This document shows positions 1-10,172 of a stretch of 64,000 nucleotides of DNA, one piece after another. A program made the position numbers and the translations under genes. The stretch is from Podospora bellae-mahoneyi. Its lineage: Eukaryota; Ascomycota; Sordariomycetes; Sordariales; Podosporaceae. Position 1 is the stretch's first letter. Every line of letters begins with the position of its first letter. The stretch is from the NCBI RefSeq assembly GCF_035222275.1, contig NC_085883.1, forward strand, positions 2,170,001 through 2,234,000. Reading direction: 5' to 3'. The notes beneath the pieces are model-generated. The model was not told the origin of the DNA, did no database searches, and was given only the letters and a program-made list of their open reading frames with translations.

Positions 1-1
1 T

Positions 2-121
2 GACACCAGCTACGATGTTGTCGGCGCCGCGTCTGGTGTACCCAGTCAGGCGCCCAACAGTCCCAAGGACGCGAAGAAGCTCGATGACAGTGATGGCAGT
101 GATGAGGAGGATTGGGAGTAG
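2..121 (+). CDS. C-terminal end of an acidic-tailed protein (possibly BSD-domain), 5' part outside window
   Basis: An open frame enters from the left edge and stops at TAG 119-121, giving about 39 residues. It begins DTSYDVVGAAS and ends in a Ser/Asp/Glu-rich tail with terminal DEEDWE. Tails of this kind, with a YDVV stretch and a final acidic-DWE, are common in fungal BSD-domain proteins (Dos2-like), so that is my best guess, but no domain is visible here. Frame +2 is preferred over the ATG-initiated frame at 15 because its composition (acidic, Ser/Pro, no bias artefacts) looks like a protein tail and it runs to the window edge without a stop. The gene is convergent with the TSR2 gene to its right. 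Confidence 0.5.
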   Translation, partial: DTSYDVVGAASGVPSQAPNSPKDAKKLDDSDGSDEEDWE

Positions 122-462
122 GAAGCCAGATTGGGAGTCAGCATTTGAGAGATATCACAGCGGGAAACATGGGTGGACGGCGTTTGATTTGTTGAATAAC
201 TTTTGGGTTTATCGCTTTGCTAGTTGGCGGAGTTTATAATGGGTATTTTCACTCTGCAACATCAAGGAGCCAGAATATTTTGTTGCTTGTCCGGAAATTC
301 TGTTATAGTTTCTTCAACGTTTAAAAGCTCTCCTTTCCATAGCAACCCCCTTGGAGCAGACCTTCAACAGAGGTTCTTAACTGGGTATCTCGCTTTTTAT
401 TTCACCCCTCCCTCTTTGCCCCCCCCCCCCTTTTTGTTTTTTTCCCTTCCACTCTATTACCA
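122..462. other. Convergent 3' flanks between the left-edge gene and TSR2
   Basis: No coding sequence is supported. The stretch contains a C10-12 run followed by T runs near 420-440, and should hold the 3' UTRs and polyadenylation signals of two converging genes. Confidence 0.5.
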
Positions 463-1100
463 TTACCTCTTCTTCCTCGTGACAGTCTGAAACCCATCCT
501 CATCCACCTCGGGCTCCTGCTTTTCCCTTCTTGGAGCCTGCACCAACGCAGGCGCATCCTCCATATCTTCATCCTCCTCATCATCATCCGTATCCCACTC
601 CCCTTCTTCCTCTTGGTCCTCCCCCTTTGCAAAAACCACTTTACTTCCCTTCTTTTCGGTATACCGCCTCCCCAGCTGCTCCACCTCGTCAAACTTGCCC
701 TTTAGACAGTCCTTCCTGATCCTGATGATGCTCTCGGCTACCTCGAAGGCGGAGTCGTCGTCGACGTTGACTTCGAACTCGTCGAGCATGACATTGAGGA
801 GGAATTCTTCAATGTATTCGGCGTCTGGTTCTTCTGAGGGGGCAGATGGGGAGGTGGAGGTGGAGGTGGAGGTAGTAAGGGGGGGGAAGAGCTCGGAGAC
901 GGCGCCGGCGAACCAGTCGCGTTTGTCGGAGGAGTCGGGGCCGCCCCAGTTGTTTTGCACGGCGAGGGTAAGGGCTGGCCAGAGGTTGAGGAGGAGGGAG
1001 ATGCCGCGCTCGAAGGTGGTTTGGGTTTGCGCTGGGGGGGAGTTAGCATCTGGTACGCAAAGGAGGGGGGAGGGTAAGTACCTGGTGATGGGGCCTCCAT
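463..1100 (-). CDS. TSR2: Pre-rRNA-processing protein TSR2
   Basis: Two exons: 1100-1082 and 1031-463, joined across a 50-nt intron (GTACTT, branch GCTAAC, CAG) to give 195 residues. The TSR2 core is visible as FERGISLLLNLWPALTLAVQ followed by WGGP at residues 35-38 and a KRDWF stretch. A strongly acidic low-complexity segment lies at about 143-167 and a basic end finishes the protein. TSR2 is known as the escort/chaperone of ribosomal protein eS26 and is needed for 20S pre-rRNA processing. The acidic stretch fits binding of a basic ribosomal protein. Start chosen at ATG 1100 because its short first exon splices in frame and supplies the missing N-terminus. It is divergent from FMP52. Confidence 0.9.
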
Positions 1101-1759
1101 TTTGGGTAATTTTGATGTGAAGAAAGAATATGCGACTCTGGAAAGAAGCGGGAGAAGATGATACGACGGGAATTGGCGGCGGCGGTGGTGGTGATGGTGG
1201 TGGTGATAGTTGTATGCTGGTTCATGGAGGGGTTCACTCTAGGATTTTTTTTCTTTGGAGCGCCCAAGTTTACTTGCGCACTGCTGCGGGTTGCCCCGCC
1301 ATTTTTCTCAGTTTGCGACAGCACCTTGATGGATCTGTTCTGGGTTAGGGTTGGGTGTGACTGATCTTGTGCCACCGGACTTTTACTTGGATTTAGGTTT
1401 AGCCCATGGTTGAGACGGGTTTAAAGATCTTGATTGCGCCGGCCATGTAATATATTATCCCGAATTTCTGTTCACTGTCATTGTCCCGAAATCCTTCAAT
1501 TTGCTGCCATGACAGCTCGGCTGAGCGTCAAATATGCCAAGACGCAATGACGGCATCGGTTAACAGTGCGACGACAGGGGCTCGCATTTGTTCTGGCCGT
1601 TTCCAACGTCCATCAATCAAGAGCTCCGTGGTGCACCGTGGACTGCCGTGATTCCCCCGTCCCTCGTTGCGTATCTGTCCCGACGCCTATTTGAACGTCT
1701 CTTCCTCACCACAATAATCCGGGAGACCTGATATCATCTCACCACCTCACCACCACAAA
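1101..1759. promoter_or_regulatory. Bidirectional promoter region TSR2/FMP52
   Basis: 659 bp between divergently transcribed genes. No coding frame is convincing. The end near FMP52 is pyrimidine-rich with short CACCTCACCACC repeats just before the ATG, typical of filamentous ascomycete 5' leaders. No TATA box or specific operator is recognised. Confidence 0.4.
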
Positions 1760-2470
1760 ATGTCCCAACAACCAACACTCCTAATCGGCTCAACAGGCCT
1801 AGTAGGCTCCCACATCCTCTCCACCCTCCTCTCCTCCTCCGTCCCCGTCACCACAATCTCCCGCCGCCCCCCCAAAACCCCCGGCCCAACCCTCACCCCC
1901 ATCATCGAATCCAACACCGACCTCTGGACCTCCTCCCTTTCCTCACTCGCCCCCCCGCCCAAAACAGTCATCTCCGCCCTCGGCACCACCCGCACCGCCG
2001 CAGGCGGCATAGCAAACCAGTGGAAAATCGACCACGACCTCAACGTCGCCCTGGCCAGAGCAGCGAAAGATTCTGGAACCAAAACCTTTGTTTTTGTGTC
2101 TAGCGGTGGGACGAGGGGTTTGTTCAGCAATTATGTGCCGTACAGTAAGATGAAGATTGGGGTGGAGGATACGATCAAGGAGTTGGGTTTTGAGCACGCG
2201 GTGATACTCAGGCCGGGGTTGATACTGGGGGAGAGGGAGCAGGCTAGGCTTGGGGAGGGGCAGGCGCAGGGGGTGGTCAAGGCGATTGGGCGGTGGTTTG
2301 GGAGGGGGGTGGTGGACAGGTTTGCGCAGGAGGGGGAGGTTATTGCGCGGGCGGCGGTGAAGGCGGTGGAGATGATTGAGGGGGGGAGGGCGCCGAGTAA
2401 ATACTGGATTTTGGAGCAGAATGATATTGTGAGGTTGGGGAGGGAGGAGTGGAAGGGGGAGACGAAGTAA
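1760..2470 (+). CDS. FMP52: FMP52-type mitochondrial NAD(P)-binding protein
   Basis: A single-exon gene of 236 residues. An N-terminal Rossmann motif (GSTGLVGSH, residues 10-18) is followed by a conserved SALGTTRTAAGG stretch, a VSSGG strand end, and a YSKMK segment in the place of the short-chain dehydrogenase Tyr-x3-Lys. The overall pattern and length match the FMP52/TIP30-like atypical SDR family, whose yeast member was found in the mitochondrial outer membrane fraction. The enzymatic substrate is unknown in the family. The start is the first ATG after a CACC-rich leader. No targeting peptide is obvious beyond the short N-terminus. Confidence 0.88.
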   Translation: MSQQPTLLIGSTGLVGSHILSTLLSSSVPVTTISRRPPKTPGPTLTPIIESNTDLWTSSLSSLAPPPKTVISALGTTRTAAGGIANQWKIDHDLNVALARAAKDSGTKTFVFVSSGGTRGLFSNYVPYSKMKIGVEDTIKELGFEHAVILRPGLILGEREQARLGEGQAQGVVKAIGRWFGRGVVDRFAQEGEVIARAAVKAVEMIEGGRAPSKYWILEQNDIVRLGREEWKGETK

Positions 2471-3211
2471 GGGGAGGGAAGCGATGTGGATGGGGAGAGG
2501 AGGTAAGATAGGGGAGATGATATAGGTGTGGGCGGGCTAACTGTTGTACTGGATGGATGTGGCGTTCGGGTCCGGGCTGCTGTGTTTTAACTGGAACCGG
2601 TGAAGATTGTATCGTGCTGGGTATCCTATAGGAATAATTCTTTTCTACTATAATTCGAGGTCAATCATATCTCCCAGACTATCTCACAGTACAGCGTAAT
2701 TCGTAATTACACCACCACGCTGTGTCACCCCGATAATCACACCAAGCCAAGCAAGACTAGAAAACAAGCTTAAATCCACGTCCGTGGTCCCCCTCCTATC
2801 GGGTAATCGTTGGACCATTATATTATTATTCATCTCATCCCATATTGGCCGCTGTCAACCATTCCCCCTGAACGGATGGTGTGAGAGCGGGAAACGTACC
2901 AAGCTGCCCCACTACCCCGCCACCACCCACGCCGCGGCACCCGCTCCGGTTATCTATCTATCTGGTCTATCGAGACATTTTAGTGTGATTCCACAGCCAT
3001 TCACTCACTCACTCACTCACTCACTCAATCAATCAATCACTCACTCACTCACGCAGACTGATTTGTCTCATATATACACCTTTATACTTTCTCTCATTTT
3101 TTGCCAGAGGGGGTGAGTTGATATTGACTCATCACCACACAAACAACTCACTCACTCACTCACTCACTCACTTTGACCAACCACCACCACCACCACCACC
3201 ACACCAAAAAG
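2471..3211. promoter_or_regulatory. FMP52 3' flank and FMN1 leader with TCAC repeats
   Basis: 741 bp with no supported gene. The second half holds two (TCAC)n microsatellites, at about 3001-3053 (with an AATC variant block inside) and 3149-3172, followed by a (CCA)n run at 3179-3202 that ends 9 nt before the FMN1 ATG. These probably lie in the FMN1 5' UTR. Confidence 0.45.
3001..3172. repeat. TCAC/TCAA tetranucleotide microsatellites
   Basis: Two blocks of tandem ACTC/TCAC units separated by about 95 bp (3001-3053 and 3149-3172). The first contains an internal TCAA variant block. Read directly from the sequence. Confidence 0.85.
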
Positions 3212-3823
3212 ATGTCCAAAGAAGAGATACCAACCGGCACCACCGCCGCCTCGGGCCTCCGCCCCCTCCTCATCGGCCCCAGCTCCGGTCCCGAACCTCC
3301 ATACCCGTACCGCATGTCCGGCCCCGTGATCTCCGGCTTCGGCCGCGGCTCCAAAGAACTCGGGATTCCCACCGCCAACCTCCCCGTTGATAACTCCCTC
3401 ACCCCCTGGATCTCCTCCATCCCATCGGGCGTTTACTTTGGTTGGGCGTCTCTTCTCTTACCCCCCAGCCACCCGAACTACAGCCCAGCCTCCAACACCA
3501 ACTGGAGCATGTTTCCAATGGTCATGTCCATAGGCTACAACCCCTTCTACAAAAACGACACCCGCTCCGCGGAAGTCCACGTGTTGCATGAGTTCCAGGC
3601 AGACTTCTACGGCACAGACATGCGCCTCCTCATCATGGGCTACATCCGCGACGAAAAGGACTACAAGGGGCTTGACGACCTGGTCGAGGACATCACCTTT
3701 GACTGTCGGGTCGCTCGACAGTCCCTCTCGAGACCAGGGTGGAGAGTCAAAGAATTAGGGGATGGGGGCCAGTTTGAGGGCGGTTGGCTGGTTGAGCAAG
3801 AAGACGAGAAGGCGAGTTTATAA
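3212..3823 (+). CDS. FMN1: Riboflavin kinase
   Basis: A single-exon gene of 203 residues. It carries the family signature GRGSKELGIPTANLP at residues 44-58, in which the PTAN segment binds the phosphates of ATP/Mg. Further on it has SGVYFGWA, MSIGYNPFY and the HVLHEF-x-DFYG block that holds the catalytic Glu and flavin-site residues. It converts riboflavin plus ATP to FMN. The length is normal for fungal FMN1. The frame extends upstream into a CAC-repeat that would encode a His run, but that extension has no ATG, so the start at 3212 (AAGATGTCC) is preferred. Confidence 0.93.
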   Translation: MSKEEIPTGTTAASGLRPLLIGPSSGPEPPYPYRMSGPVISGFGRGSKELGIPTANLPVDNSLTPWISSIPSGVYFGWASLLLPPSHPNYSPASNTNWSMFPMVMSIGYNPFYKNDTRSAEVHVLHEFQADFYGTDMRLLIMGYIRDEKDYKGLDDLVEDITFDCRVARQSLSRPGWRVKELGDGGQFEGGWLVEQEDEKASL

Positions 3824-4280
3824 GGAATAAGCGTTTTTATAGACTTAAAAAAGCAAGCGATTCAATAATTGAGCATTCAACCCCCCCCCCCCCTTCCCTT
3901 TCCTCTCTCTCCCAAAAAATTATGAACAGTTTTCCGCGAGTTGTGTAATAGGTATAGATCACGAGACAGAAAAACAAATGTATATAAATCACTTCTTCTC
4001 TTTTATATACCCAACCATCAACATATCCAAAACTTGTTGAATCCAAACTTCGTTTAGCGAAAAGAAACGAAACGCAGAAACGAAAAAGCAACACCATCCA
4101 AATGCCAACCTTCCCCCCACCGCCTTCCCTACCGCTTCTTCCACCCAGTCACGCTTTTTGAATATACCCATCCAATACGTATCCCTTTCCTTACCCAAGA
4201 AATATATAAACTAGTCTTCATATTACCCCCCTTCTTCCCCCACCTTTTTTTTTTTTCACGCTTGCGCTTTCGCCTCTTCT
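3824..4280. other. Convergent 3' flanks FMN1 / ERT1-type activator
   Basis: No gene supported. Contains a C12 run near 3881-3892 and a T run near 4247-4256, with an AT-rich stretch around 3960-4010. Probably the 3' UTRs of both neighbours. Confidence 0.4.
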
Positions 4281-6487
4281 TTAAACCGCCAATTGGTTAT
4301 GATTCCGGTAGTAACATGGTAAAAACTAGAATCCCGTTAGCAATGCCTTCTTCCATAGTAGTCGTAAAAAAAAAAAAAAAAACTCACGTTAATAACAAAC
4401 AACATCGGCATATCAAACATATCCCTCTTAATCGTCCAAGTATAACTGCACTCCAGCTTCCCATCCCTCTCCAGCTTCGAAATCCCATGTTCCCCATCAA
4501 TTTTCGCCACCCTGTTGCTCAAAATACTATGCCTCGAGTCCTTTTCCTGCTGCGGCGGCGCGGCGCTCGGATCCGGCTTCCTCTCCTCCTCCCCCGCACC
4601 ACCACCGCCACCTGCAGCCGGCTTATCAGTCCGGTACTTGAGCAACCTGCACTTCCTCGTCATCCTCCCTCTGCTGTCCCCAAACGCAAGTTGCGAGTAA
4701 TCCTCGTAAAACTCCACCGCGCTCTCGTGGTCCATCAGCTCAGCAAGAAACACCGGTCTCGGACCGCTCGCGGCGCCGCCGTTCTCTGCGCTGCTCTCGT
4801 TGAGGCTCTTGAGCCGCGGGGTGGTCCGCACCCCTGTCCCGCCGAGGTTGGTGTTGCGGTTTGGTTCCTTCCCCAGCAGGACGTCCTTGGTCCACCCTGT
4901 CAGGGCAGTGAACTCCTTGTTCACGCCCGCGATCTCGCCCGTGCGCCGACAGGCAAGGGTGGGACTTGAAGACTGCGTCATGAAGTCTTCGTACTCGAAT
5001 AGCGTTCGTTGGAAGCACTGCTCCATAAAGATGAGGTCTTGCGTCGTCAAGTTTCGTGTGGACGCGAGGAGGGCTGGTCGGATGGCAGCTAACGACTTGG
5101 CTATGCGAGCAGCATGAGGTTGGGAAAACCGACTGGACAAAACTTCAAAGAGTTTGTGGAAGCTGCCAACATAGTCAAACGACTTCTTGACCGTGTCATA
5201 AATGTACGACGGGTCGCGCTGGCGTTTTTGCAGAATGGCCACCTTGTCGAGCTTTCTCAGCTTTGACGGACGGCTGTTTGATGAGCTCTTGGCTCCGGGA
5301 GCGTTGGGGTATTGTGACATGGTCGGTGATGGTCGGTCGTCAAAGCCAAAGGTGGTAGGTTGTGGGCTGTTGTTCTCGGTGCTGGGACTTTGAAGACTAG
5401 TTGGGCCAGCTGGTATCGCGTAGGCGTGAGGGAGACCATGTTGCAGGTTCCCTTGCGAGTAAATGCCGTTGGCGCCTGCATCCAGACCCAGAAACTCCGG
5501 CAGCATGCGGCTGTCGAAATGGCTCCCAAACAACCCGGCCCCAAAATGCACATCGCCTGGCTGTTGACCCATGCCAGACTCTTGCGGTGGGGTATCGGCA
5601 GCGCTTGATGACATGTGGCCCAGCATTCCAAACTCCATCGCTCCGTAGTGACTCCCAAAGTTCAAACCATCGATGTTGAAGTTGAAGATGTTGGGGTCGC
5701 TTGGGTCGAAGGGTAGCCCGAAGGGTGTCATTGGACTCGAAACTGGAGGCGCCACCATTCCACTAATAGGAGGGTTGCTCGAGGTCTGCTGGAATGTTGG
5801 GGAGACAGGTGACTGTTGACTGTTGAACGGTAAACTCTCCGTCAGACCATGCGGGATGCTCTGTGTCGATGAGTAGACAGGATACTGCGAAGCGTTTGAA
5901 TGTGAGAAAAATGTCCTGACGGTAGATGCGTCCGTCGAGACGCTGTGGTGCCTCTGGCCGCCGTGTCGTGAACTTGGCGCGTTGGGGTTGTAGTTGGGGC
6001 CCAAAACTGGCCTCAAGGCTTCTGGTGGTGCGTCGTGGAGATATTTGGCCTTTTTCCTGACCCCATCTTGACAGCTATCTTGCAATCCGCGCTTTATACA
6101 GCGTTGACATGGTCTTTCATCACCTAGACGACAGCGTCAGCCGACGAACAACGCCGCCCTCTGCCCCCTCGGGTATTCAAGAGAAAAACAACTGCAACGG
6201 CTGTGAAGAACGACAAAAGACTTACCACATGTGAGATGGGCTCTCTGGCAGGCATAGCAGGCTCTCCTGGCCTTTTTCCGCCGAGGACGTAATGGGTCTT
6301 TTGGATCATACTTCTTCTTGACCTCACCGCCGGCGTCGACGCCATCTGGAGTCGTGTTTTGTTCAGACATCCTGTCGTCTTCGTCTTTATGATGCGGTTC
6401 GTGGTCGTCGTACTCGTTCTCGGTCTCAGACATGGCACCCGAGGCTTCTGCTGCCTCTGATCCGAAAGGCCCACCGTCTTCCGGCAT
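4281..6487 (-). CDS. acuK: Transcription activator of gluconeogenesis, ERT1/AcuK family (Zn2Cys6)
   Basis: Three exons (6487-6226, 6123-4388, 4325-4281) give 680 residues. A fungal Zn2Cys6 cluster is split by intron 1: Cys at 77, 80, 87, 93, 96 and 105 (C-x2-C-x6-C-x5-C-x2-C-x8-C), preceded by a basic RRKKARR stretch. A long Ser/Pro/Gln-rich middle follows, then a PAS-like segment ([17 protein letters not shown], about 485-500). A short last exon supplies the family-typical end after MLFVIN, reading [14 protein letters not shown]. The last intron contains a 17-18 nt A/T homopolymer. AcuK/AcuM-type factors activate gluconeogenic genes such as PEP carboxykinase and fructose-1,6-bisphosphatase in Aspergillus. 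I cannot exclude an AcuM assignment from sequence alone. Confidence 0.85.
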
Positions 6488-7596
6488 TGTGCCTCGAGCT
6501 TCTTATACTTGACCAGGTCTCTATCTGGACGGGACGGCAATGCAGGACCCCAATCTCTGCCAGACCGCAGCTCACAGCCAGGGAAAGGACGTACTCCGAG
6601 ATGGGGGTCAGGGGGTCTGAAAGCCCTCCTGCAGGAGTCCCCACGGCAGTATCACCCACCCCAAAAGTGATTGGCGCTGCACGGCGCTCCTGTTGACAAA
6701 AGAAATGTCCGGCAAGTTGACGGGAGAGGAAGGGCAGCAGGTACTGCGTGAGTGTGGTATGTGCGTGGCGAACCCCAGCAAGCCGTCTAATTAAAGCGCG
6801 GTGAGCGGCAATGAGGCGGCAGCAGAGCAGGCTAGTTGGCTACTTGCGAGACCGGATGTGGCATCAAACAGACGCTCTCTCTCTCTCGTCTCGTTCCTGA
6901 TTTCACACACTCTCTCCCCTCAGGCTCTCTACTTTTTGGCCCTGTGGCCTCCCGTAATATGGGATGCTGATCGTCCTTCCCAGATAGAAAAGGGGGCACC
7001 TGCGCCAGCTGACGAGGCCTGATACACAACAACCGCGGGCTGTCTCGTATTCTACGAGCAGCAGTTTCTGGAGGGCTTCCTGCCAATGAGCTCGGGGCCG
7101 GCTGGCAGATGGCGTCCTTGTACCACGAAGGCAAGACTGGCCGGATCGAGGCGCCGGCGGTGGAGCAAGCCAGAGGAAAGCTTGGTGTTGATGGCGACAG
7201 AGGGGAAGGCTCTTGGTCCTGGTCACGCGGCAGCGGCAGCGGCAGCTACAGGCGGAGGGGCGGATAAAGCACTCTGATGTCGTCTGGGGAAGCTCTCGAG
7301 CGCTGGGTCGTGCACGTTGCACCGCAGTGATAGGAAGGCATTCAGGTGCAGCTATCCGTCACTTATGCTTGTATGAGCCCTTGGCGCCGCCTCGCAGCAG
7401 CCTGGACCTGGTTATGATAGGTTCTAGGTTCGAGGTACCGTACCGTACAGTATGGATTCAAAGCAGGGCAACTCGGTGCGGCGGATGCGGGACTCTCCAG
7501 TGACTCGGTCCTCGTTCGAAGCGAATCGATCTCCAGCTGTTTCTCTTTCACTGACTGAGACTTGAGATTAACCCCCCTCTCGTTTCCTACTCGTCG

Positions 7597-7619
7597 TTTT
7601 TTTTTTTTTTTTTTTTTTT
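7597..7619. repeat. Homopolymer T tract (about 23 nt)
   Basis: Uninterrupted run of T in the gene-free region. It may mark a decayed retroposed tail or simple slippage. No element is recognisable beside it. Confidence 0.7.
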
Positions 7620-9382
7620 GGGTGGGGGCTCGGCCCAGGACCTTTCTTCCTTCTACTGCCAACCTTTCGATTCCTGGCGCCTCCTCAGGAAAAAGAAAAC
7701 AAAACGGTCCAGCCCGTGGCCCGCCGTGGCTAGGGCAGATCCTTTGGGTATTTGTCGCAAGACGGAAAGCGCCGTTGTCGAGTCGCAATTCGCAATTCGC
7801 AAGGGCCGGGGTTTGGTGTTTCTTCTGGAACTGTCGGCGCGGGATGGGTGTAAGGTGTGTGGTTAAGGCGGCCAAACTGGGAAAAAAAGGGAGTCTGGTC
7901 AAGTATCAATTGCGCAAAAGGCTGGACAGTGGACGGTGAGGAGCCTCGGGGCTTGGAATCGAAGGCGCGATGCGGGCAAGTGGGGTGCAAATCAGTCACT
8001 TTCCAATCGCCCGTCCTTGCAGCCGTTCCCAGACAGGTGTACCCAGTCGAGGCCGGTATTTGCTGGCATGGCAGATGTTGGAGTTGACCGTGAAAAACTC
8101 GAGTTTGCTCTTGGCTCCCAGTGGCTGGCCGCGGCTGGCTTGCTGCGAGGGCGTATCGATCACGTATCGCTGAATGGAACCGGCCCTGTTTACCTAATGG
8201 ACGGTATATCTGATGATGAATACTCGAAATAGGAACTGTTGCTTGTTGCTATGTGTAAAGTAGGAGTCACGGATGGCTCACAAGCTCGAATGGAAGGGAG
8301 ATCCTTTGCTCTCTCAACTTTGCCGACCTTCGTCCCATCAGGCCTTGGCTGCGGGTACTCGGTACCTGGCAGACACTACACCGGACTCCCATTGGACACT
8401 GCAGCCCCCGCCTCGACCAGGTACCAGGGACCTAAGACGATACCCGACGAGGTTTAGCTAATCGACCGCACAGCTTTAGCATGTGGTCCCTGCCAATTCT
8501 CAATTCTCCGCCCCTCTTACCTACCTACATACACCAAAATCTCCCCACTGGCCCGCGCGGACCGCAGCCCGGGAACCGTGGATCATCTCCAGAGAGAAAG
8601 TAACAGTTACACCAAGCACCTAGGAGTAATAATTTACGAGCAACGACATCTGAACTGAATAGGTACCATCGTCGACATCAAGCACCACGCAGGGGCAACC
8701 TCCCATCCAGACCGGCAGCTACCTTGAGCTATCCCTAATCCAGATCATTAGAAAGCCATTGCAAAGCACAGTTGGGAGACTAGTCAACAAGATATTGTTT
8801 CTAGCCCAATCTTGACAGCGGCTGGCGCGCATCGCGTCACCGGAGTTGGCTTCATTGTTTTTTCTTCTTTTCTCTTTTCCTGAGGGACTTCTTCATTTCT
8901 TCTTCGACACATGTCTGTCTCACTCTCTTCACCGAAGATCAATGTCTCAGCTCTCTCCTGTTGTCTATCTCCTCTTCATCCACCCAATCCCACTCTCAGA
9001 CACCAATCTTCAACTCTTCACACCGCCAAGCCAGGCAGGCAGGGCAATGCACGCAGATATTGACAAGCAACCTCACTGCGCACACAGCAGCCTCAACCTC
9101 CTTCTTGTTACGGAGAGGAACAGCACACCAGCTTGATCACAGGAAACTTCAACACCTTTCAACGCCAGCCCGCCGCCGCCCACCTCATGGCCCCCTCATC
9201 CCGCCTGCCACGATGCCGCGCCACACCGGGTTGGCCAGCAATCAACAACGAGATGGCAATCTGTCAAAATCCATCCACTCTCCCCATGCAGAAAAGACTG
9301 CCAGAAAAGAAAAGTGCTGAGAGCACGCAAGCCAGCCTACATCTCGGCCATCTGCAGATCCCTTCACACAACCCCTAACTAG

Positions 9383-9412
9383 TTGTTGTTGTTGTTGTTG
9401 TTGTTGTTGTTG
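9383..9412. repeat. (TTG)n microsatellite
   Basis: About ten tandem TTG units read directly from the sequence. No coding context. Confidence 0.85.
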
Positions 9413-10128
9413 GCATCAAGTGGCGGTATGGGCTGGTGCTGAAAACGTGAACGATGAACATCAAATCTTGATCACTATCGATCGGCCCGTCCGGGGACGC
9501 ATGTCTTTCACATCCGCCCTCCTCCATCACGATGATAGGATATTTCGATCTAACACCATATATCTTCAAGGCTGAACGTGCCGTCCCTCTTTCGCTCTCT
9601 GGCTAGGCCTTTGCTGCCCAGCCAGGCGCGTGTGATGGCCGTTGATCAGCCCATATCTGCCTCATGGCCGGCCATGTTGGGATAATTCTCCGTGGATCTA
9701 TTGAGCGTTATCCAACAAATCCCACATGGGATGGCTGGCTGAGGATAGGACCTGAAGTTTGTGACTTGGCACCAACGAGCAGAAGAAGCAAAGAAAAAGC
9801 CGGTACTGGTGCCCGCCTCCATTGCCCTACGTAAATTGACATGGTCACATTTGCAGCATATTACAACCTGCACGTAAACAGGCAAAGCGTCCGAATCGGA
9901 TGAAAGTGTCCGTTATTCTATCACATACTATCCACTTTCTCCCCGGCTTCATCCATCACTGCTACCCACTACCATTCGCGGACCGAAACGATAGATGTGG
10001 TTAGACGCACCTTTAGATCGATCTGCCCACGCCCTTGGTCCTCCCCATATCTGCCCGGCTTCCGGGTATCGTCACCTCACATTATCACATCGTCGGCAAA
10101 GGGCAAGGCAGGCGACCACAGCCAGCAA

Positions 10129-10130
<2 letters not shown>

Positions 10131-10168
<38 letters not shown>
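10131..10168. repeat. (CAGC)n microsatellite
   Basis: About nine tandem CAGC/GCCA units in the gene-free region. Related short tracts recur at 11865-11880 and, as GGCA units, at 12886-12915. Confidence 0.85.

Positions 10169-10172
<4 letters not shown>

Noticed and set aside
3173-3211. His-rich N-terminal extension of riboflavin kinase
   Set aside because: Encoded by the CAC microsatellite and lacks an ATG; the ATG at 3212 gives the normal family length.
7363-7902. Minus-strand frame of 179 codons across the T23 tract
   Set aside because: Includes a poly-Lys run made by the homopolymer; low protein character.
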